In this document: piece after piece, positions 61,601 through 63,067 of the stretch
Numbering within the stretch: the first letter of the stretch is position 1
How the letters are laid out: each line of letters begins with the position of its first letter
From: Porites lobata
Taxonomy: Eukaryota > Cnidaria > Anthozoa > Scleractinia > Poritidae
Direction: 5' to 3'
DNA length: 64,000 nt
Assembly (NCBI GenBank): GCA_942486035.1
Contig: CALNXK010000072.1
Location: forward strand, 1,107,001 to 1,171,000
Notes under the pieces: generated by a model
Told to the model about the DNA's origin: nothing
The model's database searches: none
Seen by the model: the letters and a program-made list of their open reading frames with translations, nothing else
Made by a program: the position numbers and the translations under genes

Positions 61601-62278
61601 TCAACCATGTATTCTTGTTGTACATCTCAGGGATATCCTTTATGACTAATGAAGTCAGATTGGCAGTACTACCAAGACCTGTTGTCTTAACAACGGATTT
61701 TTCCTTGTATTCATTTTGTTGAAGGCCTTCTTTTGCAAAGGCGAAGGAACGAACAAACAATCGTGCTCCTGATTTTCCTTTGTCCGCCTTTGCAGCATTC
61801 AATGTGGAGGAAGATGATGACACTGTTGGGAAAAGGGGTTTAGCAACAGCAGAAGAATCACTTGTTTTTCCTTCCACTCCAAAAGCTAACGATGTAGTAG
61901 TTGTCTTCATTTCACTGGTATCAGCAAAACCTTGGCTTGACATCAATGAATTACTGCTTCCCGAAGAACTAGTAAAAGTGTCCCTGTTGCTAAAGCTCCC
62001 AAAGGTCAGATTGGTCGAAGATGGCTCTGTCACTAAACCATCACCCACCTCAAAATGGAATCTAGCGTTTGAAACACCTGAAGATGATGGCACAGATGTC
62101 GAAAAAGTATTTTTATTAAAATCTGGACCAAAGATAGGGTTTAATGGTTGGGATGTTATGAGCGACGATAAAGAGGACGGTGCAAGAGGTGAACTCCAAG
62201 AAGTCTGTGCTCTGGATGAACTCAACCCAAACCCTGATCCAAAATTACTGTCAGCTAATGATGCAGATTTTGATTCAC
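2197..62278 (-). CDS. MCM3AP: MCM3AP/GANP orthologue, 23 exons, incomplete at both window edges
   Basis: Family knowledge: GANP is the animal Sac3 protein, scaffold of TREX-2 at the nuclear pore, where it couples transcription to mRNA export; its C-terminal part binds and acetylates MCM3. Seen here: 23 minus-strand exons with AG acceptors and GT donors (one GC donor) that join without a frame break into about 1,103 codons. Domain order matches the family: FG repeats, RRM-like domain, CGTCKDMCPEK start of the Sac3 core, WNRTRGIRKDITQQHLCDP, FHIICAHLLCE, FDAKINTENLTKCLQ, ACLLHRYF, then helical C-terminal exons with WKLVISFPE. Human GANP is about 1,980 residues, so the first FG exons (right) and the last C-terminal exons (left) are missing. 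Introns reach 11.9 kb and are filled with transposons. Exons are listed separately below. Confidence 0.93.
2560..2840 (-). pseudogene. N-terminal remnant of a DUF3504/Crypton-like ORF
   Basis: The minus strand reads in pieces WSELKKTVEKFTAIR, IAELVTETERSKGKNTQKKY and CWMNDIYF, then a stop, then further fragments. An N-terminal EIxxLV...NTxKxxKW pattern is what I know from the DUF3504 (KIAA1958-like, Crypton-derived) proteins common in corals. At its left end is aattcaataattgtt, like the end of the similar remnant at 54.7 kb. Frames are broken and no catalytic part is present. A family search would be decisive. Confidence 0.4.
2841..3894. other. MCM3AP intron, mostly unassigned
   Basis: Contains an open minus-strand stretch at 3212-3397 (61 codons, including ITTLILPEILML) with no splice signals that fit the gene. 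Also present is a short segment at 3626-3700 (ccaatcagagcgcgcgta and ctcgatggttgca) that is similar to 27147-27215, so it is a dispersed repeat. Confidence 0.4.
3895..3963 (-). CDS. MCM3AP: MCM3AP 69-bp exon: IREALKRRQTEMDHV
   Basis: Acceptor gatgttttcacag, donor GTCAG|gtacag, phase 2 at both ends. It encodes RTDSNGNGIREALKRRQTE and MDHV. Human has LRRLRNKTAHQMKVQ at this position. Found by phase reasoning between two secure exons. Confidence 0.83.
4105..5320. repeat. Large dispersed repeat, copy A
   Basis: Most of this interval reappears at 34780-36690. Shared blocks include ttcattatgaatcggtata (4178), cacagctttgat with the following 90 bases (4500-4600), and the long block around ctagtgataagctagccgtt (4787). 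Part of it (4265-4385, with gacggtcgctctg and tcacgtgattaccaaatttt) also matches 24715-24830. It ends near a hairpin gggatttcgcc/ggcgaaatccc at 5282-5309. No coding capacity was recognised, so it is probably a nonautonomous transposon. Confidence 0.6.
5321..5974. other. MCM3AP intron, unassigned
   Basis: AT-rich sequence with opposing short open frames around 5494-5775 that look like chance. A segment at 5938-5972 (cttcgcttttagccctggctaaatc) is the inverse of 36715-36745, so this stretch probably belongs to the same repeat family as copy A. Confidence 0.35.
5975..6084. repeat. Perfectly shaped 110-bp hairpin (foldback MITE core)
   Basis: Left arm aattattccacgagagcgcg.. and right arm ..cgcgagtggaataatt pair over about 50 bases: ttggatatgagat opposes atctcatatccaa, and atagccagcgaggcg opposes cgccgctacgcgcc with few mismatches. 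Ends share AATTATTCC with 50812-50946. Confidence 0.8.
6085..7012. other. MCM3AP intron, unassigned, with short exon-like open stretches
   Basis: Plus-strand frame around 6596-6678 encodes SASDSIDEWLSDHEETTLVF and ends at AAG|gtactt, and a minus-strand stretch at 6431-6475 has an acceptor and donor. Neither fits the phases of the MCM3AP gene. They may be exons of a decayed transposon. A weak inverted repeat lies at 6893-6932 (ccatatatgg/ccatataccat). Confidence 0.3.
7013..7156 (-). CDS. MCM3AP: MCM3AP exon: WVKCYRKY...FPPGAP
   Basis: Acceptor ttcttctcttccgag, donor ATAAG|gtacat; 48 codons plus two bases. It encodes WVKCYRKYVHLKGLLSSFPP, GAPMMSTEEQLRHLVGHNRR. Human has FWKAWRD...MRAFPAAP...DRLRALA in the same order. 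Confidence 0.88.
7567..7770 (-). CDS. MCM3AP: MCM3AP exon: charged helical region
   Basis: Acceptor ttttttcctag, donor AGCAG|gtataa; 68 codons with carried bases. It encodes REEREELIKIARDKASEEIC, VLIELQNLALEVLDEKKAE and VKVKRSRTARYFSR. This long charged helix leads to the WVKCYRKY stretch of the next exon, as in human GANP before FWKAWRD. Confidence 0.85.
7771..9216. other. MCM3AP intron, no recognised element
   Basis: Ordinary AT-rich intron. Short open frames at 7995-8189, 8341-8538, 8551-8745 and 9021-9317 have no motif or splice context. The frame at 9021-9317 lies opposite a real exon. Confidence 0.4.
9217..9335 (-). CDS. MCM3AP: MCM3AP exon: helical region
   Basis: Acceptor ttaatcatcag, donor AAAGAG|gtatat. 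It encodes VHSYLLLSTKIFDNLFEKVL, REFINDTAKKALTE and EERNIK, then a split Arg codon. This is a second helix with a repeated acidic and hydrophobic pattern. The first few residues depend on the acceptor chosen (a second AG lies seven bases inside). Confidence 0.78.
9465..9548 (-). CDS. MCM3AP: MCM3AP exon: helical region after the Sac3 core
   Basis: Acceptor ctttttttgcag, donor GATAAG|gtactt; 28 codons in phase 0. It encodes EITQFTKSLFLEVLNEMCTE and ITKEAIDK, an amphipathic helix of the kind found in this region of GANP. Phase joins it to both neighbours. Confidence 0.8.
10114..11624. mobile_element. TIR transposon with 11-bp target duplication, copy 1 (1,511 bp)
   Basis: Both ends are AACCTGAGATCAGGC in inverted orientation. 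They are flanked by a perfect 11-bp direct repeat, gcagaaatgtt (10103-10113 and 11625-11635). Each end is itself a hairpin of 80-90 bp: 10124-10195 (caggctctattttc ... gagagcctg) and 11549-11618 (caggcccaatttt ... aaattgggcctg). The interior has no recognisable transposase. A shorter inverted copy is at 27259-28397. Superfamily unknown; a Mutator-like element is one guess because those make 8-11-bp duplications. Confidence 0.85.
12567..13903. mobile_element. Foldback element with minisatellite arms (1,337 bp)
   Basis: Ends TGTTACGCCGC and GCGGCGTAACA are flanked by gttgac on both sides (12561-12566, 13904-13909). The outer 200 bp of each arm are degenerate tandem copies of a unit like gttacatttcgcgtcaaaa, about 15-20 bp long. 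The inner part of each arm (to 12888 and from 13582) is unique and also pairs, for example ctgagagacttggacatgagc. The roughly 690-bp middle has no known protein. The structure resembles Drosophila FB and Galileo elements, without claiming relationship. Confidence 0.85.
14342..15562. mobile_element. hAT-like nonautonomous element (1,221 bp)
   Basis: Ends CACTGCTCAACACTAAC and, inverted, CAGTGCTCGACCCTAAC are imperfect terminal repeats followed by subterminal copies of ctagcccag/ctgggctag on both sides (14368-14403, 15498-15530). A direct repeat aaccaa flanks the element (14336-14341, 15563-15568). The CA(G/C)TG ends fit hAT elements, whose usual duplication is 8 bp; only 6 bp are seen. No transposase is inside. 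Confidence 0.6.
15569..16729. other. MCM3AP intron, no recognised element
   Basis: AT-rich DNA. It includes a direct repeat of atacgatttatg near 15755-15788. Nothing else was identified. Confidence 0.35.
16730..16885. repeat. Dispersed repeat, inverse of 20275-20425
   Basis: About 150 bp, for example aatgtcttgccggacatttt and ttctcctgagat-type stretches, recur in inverse orientation 3.5 kb further right. Similarity stops abruptly on both sides, so these are two copies of a dispersed element and not arms of one. Confidence 0.65.
17871..18395. repeat. Inverted-repeat MITE with AGGGTAACCCT motifs
   Basis: The left end (gagggagggtaaccc ... caagagggttaaa) and the inverse of the right end (gggggaggctata ... 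caagagggttaaaa) match imperfectly. The centre at 17985-18003 is a palindrome, ccctagcgctagggtaaccc. The interior is AT-rich. Confidence 0.6.
18396..20274. other. MCM3AP intron, unassigned apart from the GATC hairpin
   Basis: A 103-codon open frame on the minus strand (18422-18733, with QPPRAGRKQLRDREG) looks coding-like, but its possible splice sites do not fit the phase of the gene. No domain was recognised. Confidence 0.35.
19057..19205. repeat. 150-bp hairpin MITE rich in GATC
   Basis: Arms 19057-19120 and 19143-19205 are nearly perfect inverses, with blocks such as gatcccagatcactcggatca and ggttcatttgatcta. The repeated GATC and CGGATC words make several alternative pairings possible. 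Confidence 0.8.
20275..20425. repeat. Dispersed repeat, inverse of 16730-16885
   Basis: Second copy of the 150-bp repeat, with tgtccggcaagacatttttt and gtttattctcctgagat. It carries no coding frame. Confidence 0.65.
20779..21069 (-). CDS. MCM3AP: MCM3AP exon: VVYNGALPPPP
   Basis: Acceptor cgctctttgcag, donor ACTCAG|gtgagt; 97 codons in phase 0. It starts VVYNGALPPPPQHRPVLSFN, like human VVNGGPLPPVPRHTPVCSFN, and then becomes poorly conserved and Ser/Thr/Pro-rich. The next exon I can place is 11.2 kb further left. Both ends of that intron are in phase 0, so an extra 3n exon cannot be excluded. Confidence 0.92.
21653..21802 (-). CDS. MCM3AP: MCM3AP exon followed by a GC-donor intron
   Basis: Acceptor tttctatctccag; 50 codons in phase 0. 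It encodes AGEFCSFHGLTVFEGCVHF, SRSSFIEPE and ends NSSVGE. Human has YHGLTVADGCVELNRSAFLEPE and SVGEVVNGG. The protein must pass from GE to VV at the next exon, which puts the donor at GAG|gcgagt. The intron therefore begins with GC, not GT. Confidence 0.92.
22034..22147 (-). CDS. MCM3AP: MCM3AP exon: Sac3 core, C-terminal part
   Basis: Acceptor attttcttgttcag, donor CAGAG|gtaatg; 38 codons in phase 0. It encodes VRSKAAQTLNHSLSIPNRTT, YPLKDLIEMLAFENESE. Human has IRKDALRALNVAYTVS...FPLDGVVRMLLF at this place. Confidence 0.92.
22498..22546 (-). CDS. MCM3AP: MCM3AP 49-bp exon: YLSACLLHRYF
   Basis: This small exon was predicted from phase (length 3n+1) and then found: acceptor ttttttttgtcatag, donor ACTCAG|gtatag. 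It encodes NAKYLSACLLHRYFTQ after the split Arg. Human GANP has SYLNACLLHCYFNQ in the same place. It is too short to be seen as a standalone ORF. Confidence 0.92.
22978..23012. repeat. Short hairpin, ccatattggtg/caccaatatgg
   Basis: Eleven-base arms around a 13-base loop inside an MCM3AP intron. It may be a MITE relic; no function is claimed. Confidence 0.55.
23260..23373 (-). CDS. MCM3AP: MCM3AP exon: Sac3 core, ALNSNNAVRFFRL
   Basis: Acceptor tttcctttcag, donor GTGAG|gtataa; 114 bases, phase 2 at both ends. It encodes EAMTFRDEVQKSAEVQFAMA, VFHALNSNNAVRFFRLV and a split Arg. Human has FAALNSNNFVRFFKLV. The phase requires a 3n+1 exon before the next one, which is found at 22498. Confidence 0.94.
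24290..24870. repeat. Dispersed repeat related to copy A
   Basis: Positions 24735-24800 (gtgcggacggacggtcg, tcacgtgattaccaaatttt and ggatgggtagatt) match 4298-4370. The left part holds an 86-codon plus-strand open frame (24416-24676) that I judge to be repeat sequence and not a gene, because stretches such as gacacttgagcccgcg recur in coral DNA as far as I recall. Confidence 0.5.
25031..25062 (+). repeat. (TGTCAC)n microsatellite
   Basis: About five copies of tgtcac in a row followed by degenerate tttcac. Confidence 0.85.
26048..26275. repeat. Two tandem copies of a 118-bp unit with inner inverted repeats
   Basis: Both copies start ggagaaatcgcag and share an attaattaattttag block. The second copy is a clean hairpin, ggagaaatcgcagtttttgct against agcaaaaactgcgatttctcc (26172-26255). 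It lies 150 bp left of an MCM3AP exon. Confidence 0.75.
26426..26502 (-). CDS. MCM3AP: MCM3AP exon: Sac3 core, EAEFRAYDILLNL
   Basis: Acceptor ctttttcaag, donor TGAG|gtaaaa. It encodes GITCPREAEFRAYDILLNLN followed by EGDIL and a split Arg codon. Human GANP has EAEFQGYNVLLNLNKGDIL here. Just to its left is a tandem repeat with internal inverted repeats (26040-26290). Confidence 0.94.
26873..28451. mobile_element. Inverted-repeat element, copy 2, interrupted by a transposon
   Basis: The left arm (26873-26959, with caggaaaataacaatacattcc) pairs with a right arm that begins at 27228 and continues after the inserted transposon at 28398-28451 (gtaatcccattggtcaac ... gtggtcgcactgtaaa). The uninterrupted copy is at 59978-60564, which shows the arm was once continuous. 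It fills most of one short MCM3AP intron. Confidence 0.75.
27259..28397. mobile_element. TIR transposon with 11-bp target duplication, copy 2 (1,139 bp)
   Basis: Inverted relative to copy 1. Ends AACCTGAAATCAGGC and, inverted, AACCTGAGATCAGGC, again each as a hairpin (27268-27334 and 28318-28388). Flanks are tgtaattccat (27248-27258) and agtaatcccat (28398-28408), an 11-bp duplication with two mismatches. Inner similarity to copy 1 includes ctcgaattt...ctagccaaaatatt. Copy 1 is about 370 bp longer. Confidence 0.83.
28518..28650 (-). CDS. MCM3AP: MCM3AP exon: Sac3 core, FDAKIN motif
   Basis: Acceptor ttttgttttcaag, donor AAG|gtacag; 45 codons with the carried bases. It encodes FHIICAHLLCEADMN, then SFDAKINTENLTKCLQ, LKQFYGDLY and KDK, with close identity to human GANP at the centre of the Sac3 domain. 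Confidence 0.95.
28858..28915 (-). repeat. Possible 3' tail of a retroelement, AATAAAGTTGTTG
   Basis: On the minus strand ggaattaataaag is followed by (GTT)n, the kind of tail seen on some LINEs and SINEs. The rest of the element is not identifiable. Confidence 0.35.
29222..29290 (+). repeat. pogo/mariner-like terminal sequence
   Basis: The motif tagtcaactctctattaacggacacc resembles the ends at 42600-42690 and 51121-51190. This is a fragment only. Confidence 0.4.
29945..30831 (+). pseudogene. LINE ORF1 remnant
   Basis: The first part has a coiled-coil-like stretch (SELNAEVIKIEESHGFISAK). The second (30484-30831) has GLIIKFTSRDKRDEFYKKR, VHINESTTAYRKRLF and KIHLRQSEDS, the pattern of the FP-like C-terminal domain of cnidarian CR1/L2 ORF1 proteins. 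A stop or frameshift near 30400-30484 separates them. Confidence 0.7.
30898..32700 (+). pseudogene. LINE ORF2 remnant: endonuclease and reverse transcriptase
   Basis: Endonuclease motifs: FLHCNIRSL, IDITETKL and GAGIYVNKDL. Reverse transcriptase motifs: LDFSKAFDTVNHSMLLRKL, WFHSYLSNRTQYV and GIPQGSTLGPLLF. Stops or frameshifts occur near 31131, 31475, 31860, 32060, 32240 and 32459. Confidence 0.8.
33529..34780. other. MCM3AP intron, no recognised element
   Basis: Includes A/T runs at 34250-34420. Short open frames at 33472-33717 and 33924-34127 show no motif. Confidence 0.35.
35156..36090. mobile_element. hAT-like nonautonomous element (935 bp)
   Basis: Perfect 17-bp terminal inverted repeats CAGGGGGTTCATTAAGG, flanked by ttttta on both sides (35150-35155, 36091-36096). 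The empty site survives in copy A near 4602 as a single ctttttacattcag. Internal cccgggcaaa/gcccgg stretches near both ends add subterminal pairing. It carries the short N-terminal ORF listed at 35481. The CAGG end fits hAT. Confidence 0.8.
35481..35573 (+). pseudogene. N-terminus of a hAT transposase, 30 codons
   Basis: Starts with ATG after a GC-rich stretch and encodes MAAQKRTRSIAYYFSASTKE, then PPVEKRPRDE and a stop. A basic start followed by S-I-x-x-F-F is typical of hAT transposase N-termini in corals. The zinc finger and catalytic parts are absent, consistent with an internally deleted element. Confidence 0.5.
36691..38099. other. MCM3AP intron, unassigned
   Basis: A small segment caggcccaatttttt near 36945 resembles the ends of the 11-bp-duplication transposon. 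The rest, including 37080-37350, looks like non-coding repeat sequence without a defined boundary. Confidence 0.35.
38100..38161 (-). CDS. MCM3AP: MCM3AP exon: Sac3 core, DITQQHLCDP
   Basis: Acceptor ctttttactttag, donor GCG|gtaagt. It encodes DITQQHLCDPDCVDLVEKTA and two bases of an Arg codon finished by the next exon. DITQQHLCDP is nearly invariant in GANP. The following intron of 9.4 kb holds the LINE at 29.9-33.5 kb and the hAT-like element at 35.2 kb. Confidence 0.94.
38469..38618 (-). CDS. MCM3AP: MCM3AP exon: Sac3 core, WNRTRGIRK
   Basis: Acceptor tttactcctccag, donor AAAG|gtatat; exactly 50 codons. It encodes EEPLPHELRPVPVL, then TMDYLATNVMD and EWFDFLWNRTRGIRK. The human protein has PLPHELRP, TMDYLV and WNRTRGIRKDITQQ in the same order. 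No stop and no frame break. Confidence 0.95.
38771..39082. repeat. 310-bp dispersed repeat, inverse of 49430-49736
   Basis: About 85% identical by eye over its whole length to the inverse of 49430-49736. Shared stretches include gtgggcactcttctttg and acaaagttccgttaatgttcc. It lies 150 bp right of an MCM3AP exon. Confidence 0.7.
39110..40765. mobile_element. Element with 200-bp inverted arms
   Basis: 39110-39310 (gattatatttcctgtcaattt-type inverse, ccacggaaaaacac, acgtggctttaaaataattt) pairs with 40553-40765. The 1.2 kb between contains another ataaaatttgtgggcactc copy at 39443 and no coding frame. End points are approximate and no target duplication was found. Confidence 0.55.
41961..42275 (-). 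mobile_element. tRNA-derived SINE, dimer-like, with target duplication
   Basis: The direct repeat gaaagatt flanks it (41953-41960, 42276-42283). On the minus strand the order is module, spacer, tRNA-like part, module: the 75-bp module with ttcactgcgacgatcatttc occurs at both ends. A normal SINE starts with the tRNA part, so this is best read as a truncated tandem dimer. Confidence 0.8.
42035..42108 (-). tRNA. tRNA-like SINE head (anticodon GGT, Thr-like), probably not a functional tRNA
   Basis: Reads GGCTTCATAGCTCAGTTGG with a good A box, an anticodon loop CTGGTAA and B box GGGTTCAAACC. It folds as a cloverleaf with two G-U pairs at the start of the acceptor stem. It sits inside a SINE, so it serves as an RNA polymerase III promoter and not as a gene. 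Confidence 0.6.
42470..42690. repeat. pogo/mariner-like fragment
   Basis: Repeated gtccgtaatagagag and an end gtccgtaccgagaggttcgactgta resemble the ends at 29222 and 51121. The other end is not clear. Confidence 0.45.
42932..43340. repeat. Duplicated segment, copy 2 (SINE-free)
   Basis: Direct match to 41730-42430 with ggaaagagtgtggaccc at the place where copy 1 has the SINE. The 135-codon open frame here (42907-43314) has no recognisable domain and is probably by chance. Confidence 0.65.
43515..45110 (+). pseudogene. LINE B reverse transcriptase with one early stop
   Basis: Motifs in order: RKIKSINLPKFKNDI, HAPWRKRSM, FRPISNLSFVSKLAE, DLGAAFDTVDHRILLDRL, GVPQGSCLGPLLF and CYADDTQLY. The YADD active site is intact. 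The main break is a TGA at 44496-44498 in SAY-stop-QQHSTETAL; relatives have CGA (Arg) here, so one C-to-T change explains it. Otherwise the frame is open over 1.6 kb, which suggests a rather young copy. Confidence 0.85.
45258..46140 (+). mobile_element. LINE A: 3' fragment inserted into LINE B
   Basis: Encodes the reverse transcriptase C-terminal region (RQLSKVSVDKIRIG, SSVRNLGTWFDSHLYM, HIRKYLSRESTERLVHAFIT, RLDYCNGLLYGAPEYQIKKL), then a 3' untranslated part with TTTA and T runs and an end aaaagcgcaatataag followed by ATT copies. It is 5'-truncated. No clear target duplication is seen. Confidence 0.85.
46141..46551 (+). pseudogene. LINE B C-terminal end of ORF2
   Basis: Encodes HIMKLQRIQNAAARLVTPRF, CHVTPLLFHLHW and HPTLGDRAFQSTAPYLWNAL, the common C-terminal tail of CR1/L2-like ORF2. 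It continues the protein broken at 45257. Confidence 0.85.
46585..46660 (+). repeat. (TTA)n and (TTTA)n microsatellite
   Basis: About 15 copies of tta followed by six of ttta, within the 3' untranslated part of LINE B. Confidence 0.9.
46926..47451. mobile_element. MITE with G/C-run terminal repeats (526 bp)
   Basis: The left end agggacttgtcagaaattag, followed by a run of 13 G, is the inverse of the right end ctaatttccgacaagtccct. The interior is strand-asymmetric and rich in ccctcccc. No target duplication was clear. Confidence 0.7.
47452..49429. other. MCM3AP intron, unassigned
   Basis: 47620-47720 is a third partial copy of the 42-43 kb duplicated segment. A 90-codon minus-strand frame (48591-48863) has no recognised domain. 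The phrase ccgattctcgatcc is repeated at 48595-48622. Confidence 0.35.
49430..49736. repeat. 310-bp dispersed repeat, inverse of 38771-39082
   Basis: Second copy, 10.3 kb away in inverse orientation. It holds gaactttgtacagcactc and agagtgcccacaaattt. See the first copy. Confidence 0.7.
49737..50511. other. MCM3AP intron, no recognised element
   Basis: AT-rich, with short open frames only (for example 50157-50390) and no motif. Confidence 0.35.
50512..50577 (-). CDS. MCM3AP: MCM3AP exon: Sac3 core, VDH...IKEYDRSAAD
   Basis: Acceptor attactttcag, donor AAG|gtctgt; 22 codons in phase 0. It encodes DENPQVDHTRAIKEYDRSAA and two more residues, aligned with human VDHAAAVKEYSRSSAD. The next exon is 11.9 kb away, across the intron with the nested LINEs. 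Confidence 0.92.
50812..50946. repeat. Hairpin MITE with AATTATTCC ends
   Basis: The outer ends aattattcctcgagccc and gggcgagaggaataatt pair, and an inner hairpin ctcataaggg/cccttatgag (50850-50879) forms a second stem. Same end words as 5975-6084. Confidence 0.75.
51121..51200 (+). repeat. pogo/mariner-like end with hairpin
   Basis: tacagtcaactctttctaag opens the fragment, and gacggacacctttgg pairs with aagtgtccgtctta a few bases later. The element body is not found. It lies in the intron between 51420 and 50577. Confidence 0.45.
51420..51488 (-). CDS. MCM3AP: MCM3AP exon: Sac3 core, ERY motif
   Basis: Acceptor cttttactacag, donor ATT|gtaagg; 23 codons in phase 0. It encodes ERYMREYQRRLSVFEAIPGT and three more residues, matching the human ERYLRE...LSVFEVVPGT stretch. 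It lies 300 bp left of the 166-bp tandem array. Confidence 0.92.
51800..52640. repeat. 166-bp tandem array, about five copies
   Basis: The word ggtcg(a)tctcgacc recurs at 51824, 51991, 52157, 52323 and 52489, giving periods of 167, 166, 166 and 166 bp. Middle copies are nearly identical; the first and last are diverged. Each unit contains the palindrome GGTCGATCTCGACC (one central TC) and two or three copies of aggctgccagtta. Shared words continue past the last copy to about 52640. Confidence 0.93.
53160..53290 (-). promoter_or_regulatory. Possible TATA-type promoter next to the array
   Basis: On the minus strand a GC-richer stretch leads to gggggtatataaggctgcg (TATA-like at 53200-53208), pointing toward the 166-bp array. 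This could be the promoter or terminal repeat of a retroelement whose leader carries the array. No coding part was found, so this is a guess. Confidence 0.25.
53291..54080. other. MCM3AP intron, no recognised element
   Basis: Nothing recognisable; AT-rich with no long open frame. Confidence 0.35.
54081..54154 (-). CDS. MCM3AP: MCM3AP exon: start of the Sac3/GANP core
   Basis: Acceptor ttgttgttgtag, donor GAGAAG|gtatgc; 25 codons with the carried base. It ends in AVCGTCKDMCPEK, the hallmark entry motif of the Sac3/GANP family (human GTCPDMCPEKERY). The next exon starts with ERY, so the motif is completed across the intron. This is one of the most diagnostic exons. Confidence 0.93.
54600..54714. 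repeat. 115-bp hairpin MITE core
   Basis: Arm 54600-54640 (aattattggatgagg, tgatatccagaataatt) pairs with 54677-54714 (aattattctggatatcac, ctaataatt). It ends in AATTATT, as do the hairpins at 5975 and 50812. Confidence 0.8.
54725..54970 (-). pseudogene. N-terminal remnant of a DUF3504/Crypton-like ORF, frameshifted
   Basis: On the minus strand: MASRFSSLTEPDIEKVVEDK, DSQTEKG, a one-base frameshift, then SMKVAKELFADYLKEKKLRE and a stop. The order DIxxxxEDKDSxxTxKxxKxxxxLFxxYL is the N-terminal region of DUF3504 (KIAA1958-like) proteins as I know them from corals. It lies just beside the hairpin at 54600, as the remnant at 2560 lies beside a similar end. The recombinase domain is absent. Confidence 0.5.
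54990..55080. repeat. Short direct repeats of tgacatgatta
   Basis: Three copies of tgacatgattaccc or tgacatgattatt occur at 54992, 55030 and 55062, around a site of tcatgcaccgcggtcatacatg. Probably part of the element to the left. Confidence 0.5.
55624..55704 (-). CDS. MCM3AP: MCM3AP exon: helix before the Sac3 core
   Basis: Acceptor ttttttaccctgcag, donor CAAG|gtggcc. It encodes YLQTLEPSENAGEKLQVLEG followed by IDKKLRQ. The human protein has a similar charged helix (RLLDQRDRIMRQ) shortly before its Sac3 core. Phase 1 at both ends fits its neighbours. Confidence 0.8.
56008..56212 (-). mobile_element. Poly(A) retro-insertion, 5'-truncated, with target duplication
   Basis: A run of about 20 T at the left end is the poly(A) tail of a minus-strand insertion. 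The repeat acaacagagacttt flanks it (55994-56007, 56213-56226). The body is 180 bp of non-coding sequence with a CA-rich 5' end. Poly(A) plus a 13-14-bp duplication indicates L1-type integration. Confidence 0.85.
56386..56455 (-). CDS. MCM3AP: MCM3AP exon: linker
   Basis: Acceptor gctgtttttgcag; donor AAAAAT|gtaaaa, a weaker site. It encodes VVPVDKPVVRSVKKTEVMQ and four more residues plus one base of the next codon. The phase matches the exons on both sides. Support is positional, since this linker is not conserved. Confidence 0.7.
57482..58735 (+). mobile_element. LINE remnant, internally deleted
   Basis: The first frame has a coiled coil (LKNSNGELKKQLEEAKKELK). The second (57776-58027) has IDLFSLNLDEKSDSELSPF, FYQFKDKFSRQS and FSLIHSNIRSLKHNLENF, the entry to a CR1-like ORF2 endonuclease. 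After 58030 the coding part is lost, and 58480-58735 looks like the 3' end (gtaaacaaataaagct). Reverse transcriptase is deleted. Confidence 0.7.
59149..59369 (+). repeat. Minisatellite, units of 17-26 bp
   Basis: Alternating units such as ttattacaaagtgcgatgga and ttattacaaattgcgacagc, about ten copies with variable spacing. All three frames on the plus strand stay open because the unit lacks stops, so the overlapping ORFs are artefacts. Confidence 0.85.
59461..59531 (-). CDS. MCM3AP: MCM3AP exon: linker
   Basis: Acceptor ctgtgtttcag and donor AAG|gtaagt are both strong. With the carried G the exon reads ESDELRTDVGKSVGESPEKA and four more residues, 24 codons in all, ending in phase 0. The linker is low in conservation, so identity rests on position, splice sites and phase. 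Confidence 0.75.
59978..60564. mobile_element. Inverted-repeat element, copy 1 (uninterrupted, 587 bp)
   Basis: Arms 59978-60062 and 60482-60564 pair (ggaaaataacaatacattcc and its inverse). Copy 2 is at 26873-28451. The site where copy 2 received the transposon appears here as a plain ctgtaatccgatgggtcaac (60505-60524). Confidence 0.75.
61018..61117 (-). CDS. MCM3AP: MCM3AP exon: end of RRM-like domain
   Basis: Acceptor ttgttctcag, donor CAG|gtatta; 33 codons plus one base. It encodes EAAEAAKKKGKILRPGLPP followed by VMIFWKQRRR. Human GANP has ARKKGK followed by an IFW motif at the same place, right after its RRM. A partly overlapping open frame on the other strand has no support. Confidence 0.85.
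61515..62278 (-). CDS. MCM3AP: MCM3AP exon: FG repeats and RRM-like domain
   Basis: The exon opens after a tttttctag acceptor with two bases of a split Gly codon and ends at a CAT|gtgagt donor in phase 0; 254 full codons. The first two thirds are Ser/Thr/Gly-rich with scattered FG dipeptides (NFGSGFG, IFGP, LTFGSF, LAFG), as in FG nucleoporins. The last 50 or so residues are RRM-like, with LVIKDIP as the RNP2-type strand and ATVTFKAH as the RNP1-type strand. Because it begins at an acceptor, more N-terminal exons must lie to the right. Confidence 0.9.
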
Positions 62279-62516
62279 CTAGAAAAATTATCATACACAA
62301 AAAAAGTTAAAACCTTTTATTTTAATTTTACATTATTTTTGATTTTTTTCCTTCTCTAAGCTCTTCTGAGCATCATTTTTATTTCATGGGCGAACTACTT
62401 CTCTCTTTTCATGGCACTAGAAACTGCCACCATTACTAATCCATCACTCTTCTATGACCTTAGTATTGAAGAGGATCCATTTGGTGCATTGAATACAATC
62501 AAACCTAATTGCCCTG

Positions 62517-62752
62517 GGCCCGGTTCCTCGAAAGACGCTTAAGTTTAACCCAGGATTAAGCCAAATTTTAAGCAAGGTTTTCTTGTCTAAGAACATGTTA
62601 CTCGAGCTTACAAAACACTGTTGTGCCTTTACTTCGAAAAAAAGAAATGATAACACAAAATGTTACTCTAAGCATTGCATAGGAAGATAAATACAAAAAG
62701 TGGGACGAAATTTTAATCCTGGATTAGCGCTAATTGGCCTTTGAGGAACCCC
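62517..62752. repeat. MITE with ggttcctcgaaag-type ends
   Basis: The left gggcccggttcctcgaaag, then acccaggattaag, pairs with right ttaatcctggatta then cctttgaggaacc. I recognise this end as a common small element in marine invertebrate DNA. Confidence 0.65.
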
Positions 62753-62753
62753 A

Positions 62754-62836
62754 AAAGTAACCACTTTTTGCGAGCCCTTGGTGATAGGGCTAGCCAGCTC
62801 GACTGTTGACTAAGGGCTCACAAAAAGTGGCTACAT
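62754..62836. repeat. Hairpin, accactttttgcgagccctt/aagggctcacaaaaagtgg
   Basis: Twenty-base arms with two mismatches around about 40 bases, immediately next to the MITE at 62517. Confidence 0.7.
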
Positions 62837-63067
62837 TTTATGACTCTGACCCTACTACTTGTGCAGTGGAGCGGAAGCACATCTTCACGAGAGAATGACT
62901 TCACCGCACACCCCCGACACCACACAACCCCAGCAAAAAGTAATCACATTTTTTTGGCCGCCGCCCCACTGCAGGAGAATGGCAGCCCTGGCATAAACTG
63001 CGCTGGCCATAACCCAGCGGTAGGGACGAACGCCTATTAGACATTGGCATAATTTATTGTCTGTATA

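Noticed and set aside
61780..62310. 176-codon plus-strand ORF
   Set aside because: It is the antisense shadow of the Ser/Thr-rich FG exon on the minus strand.
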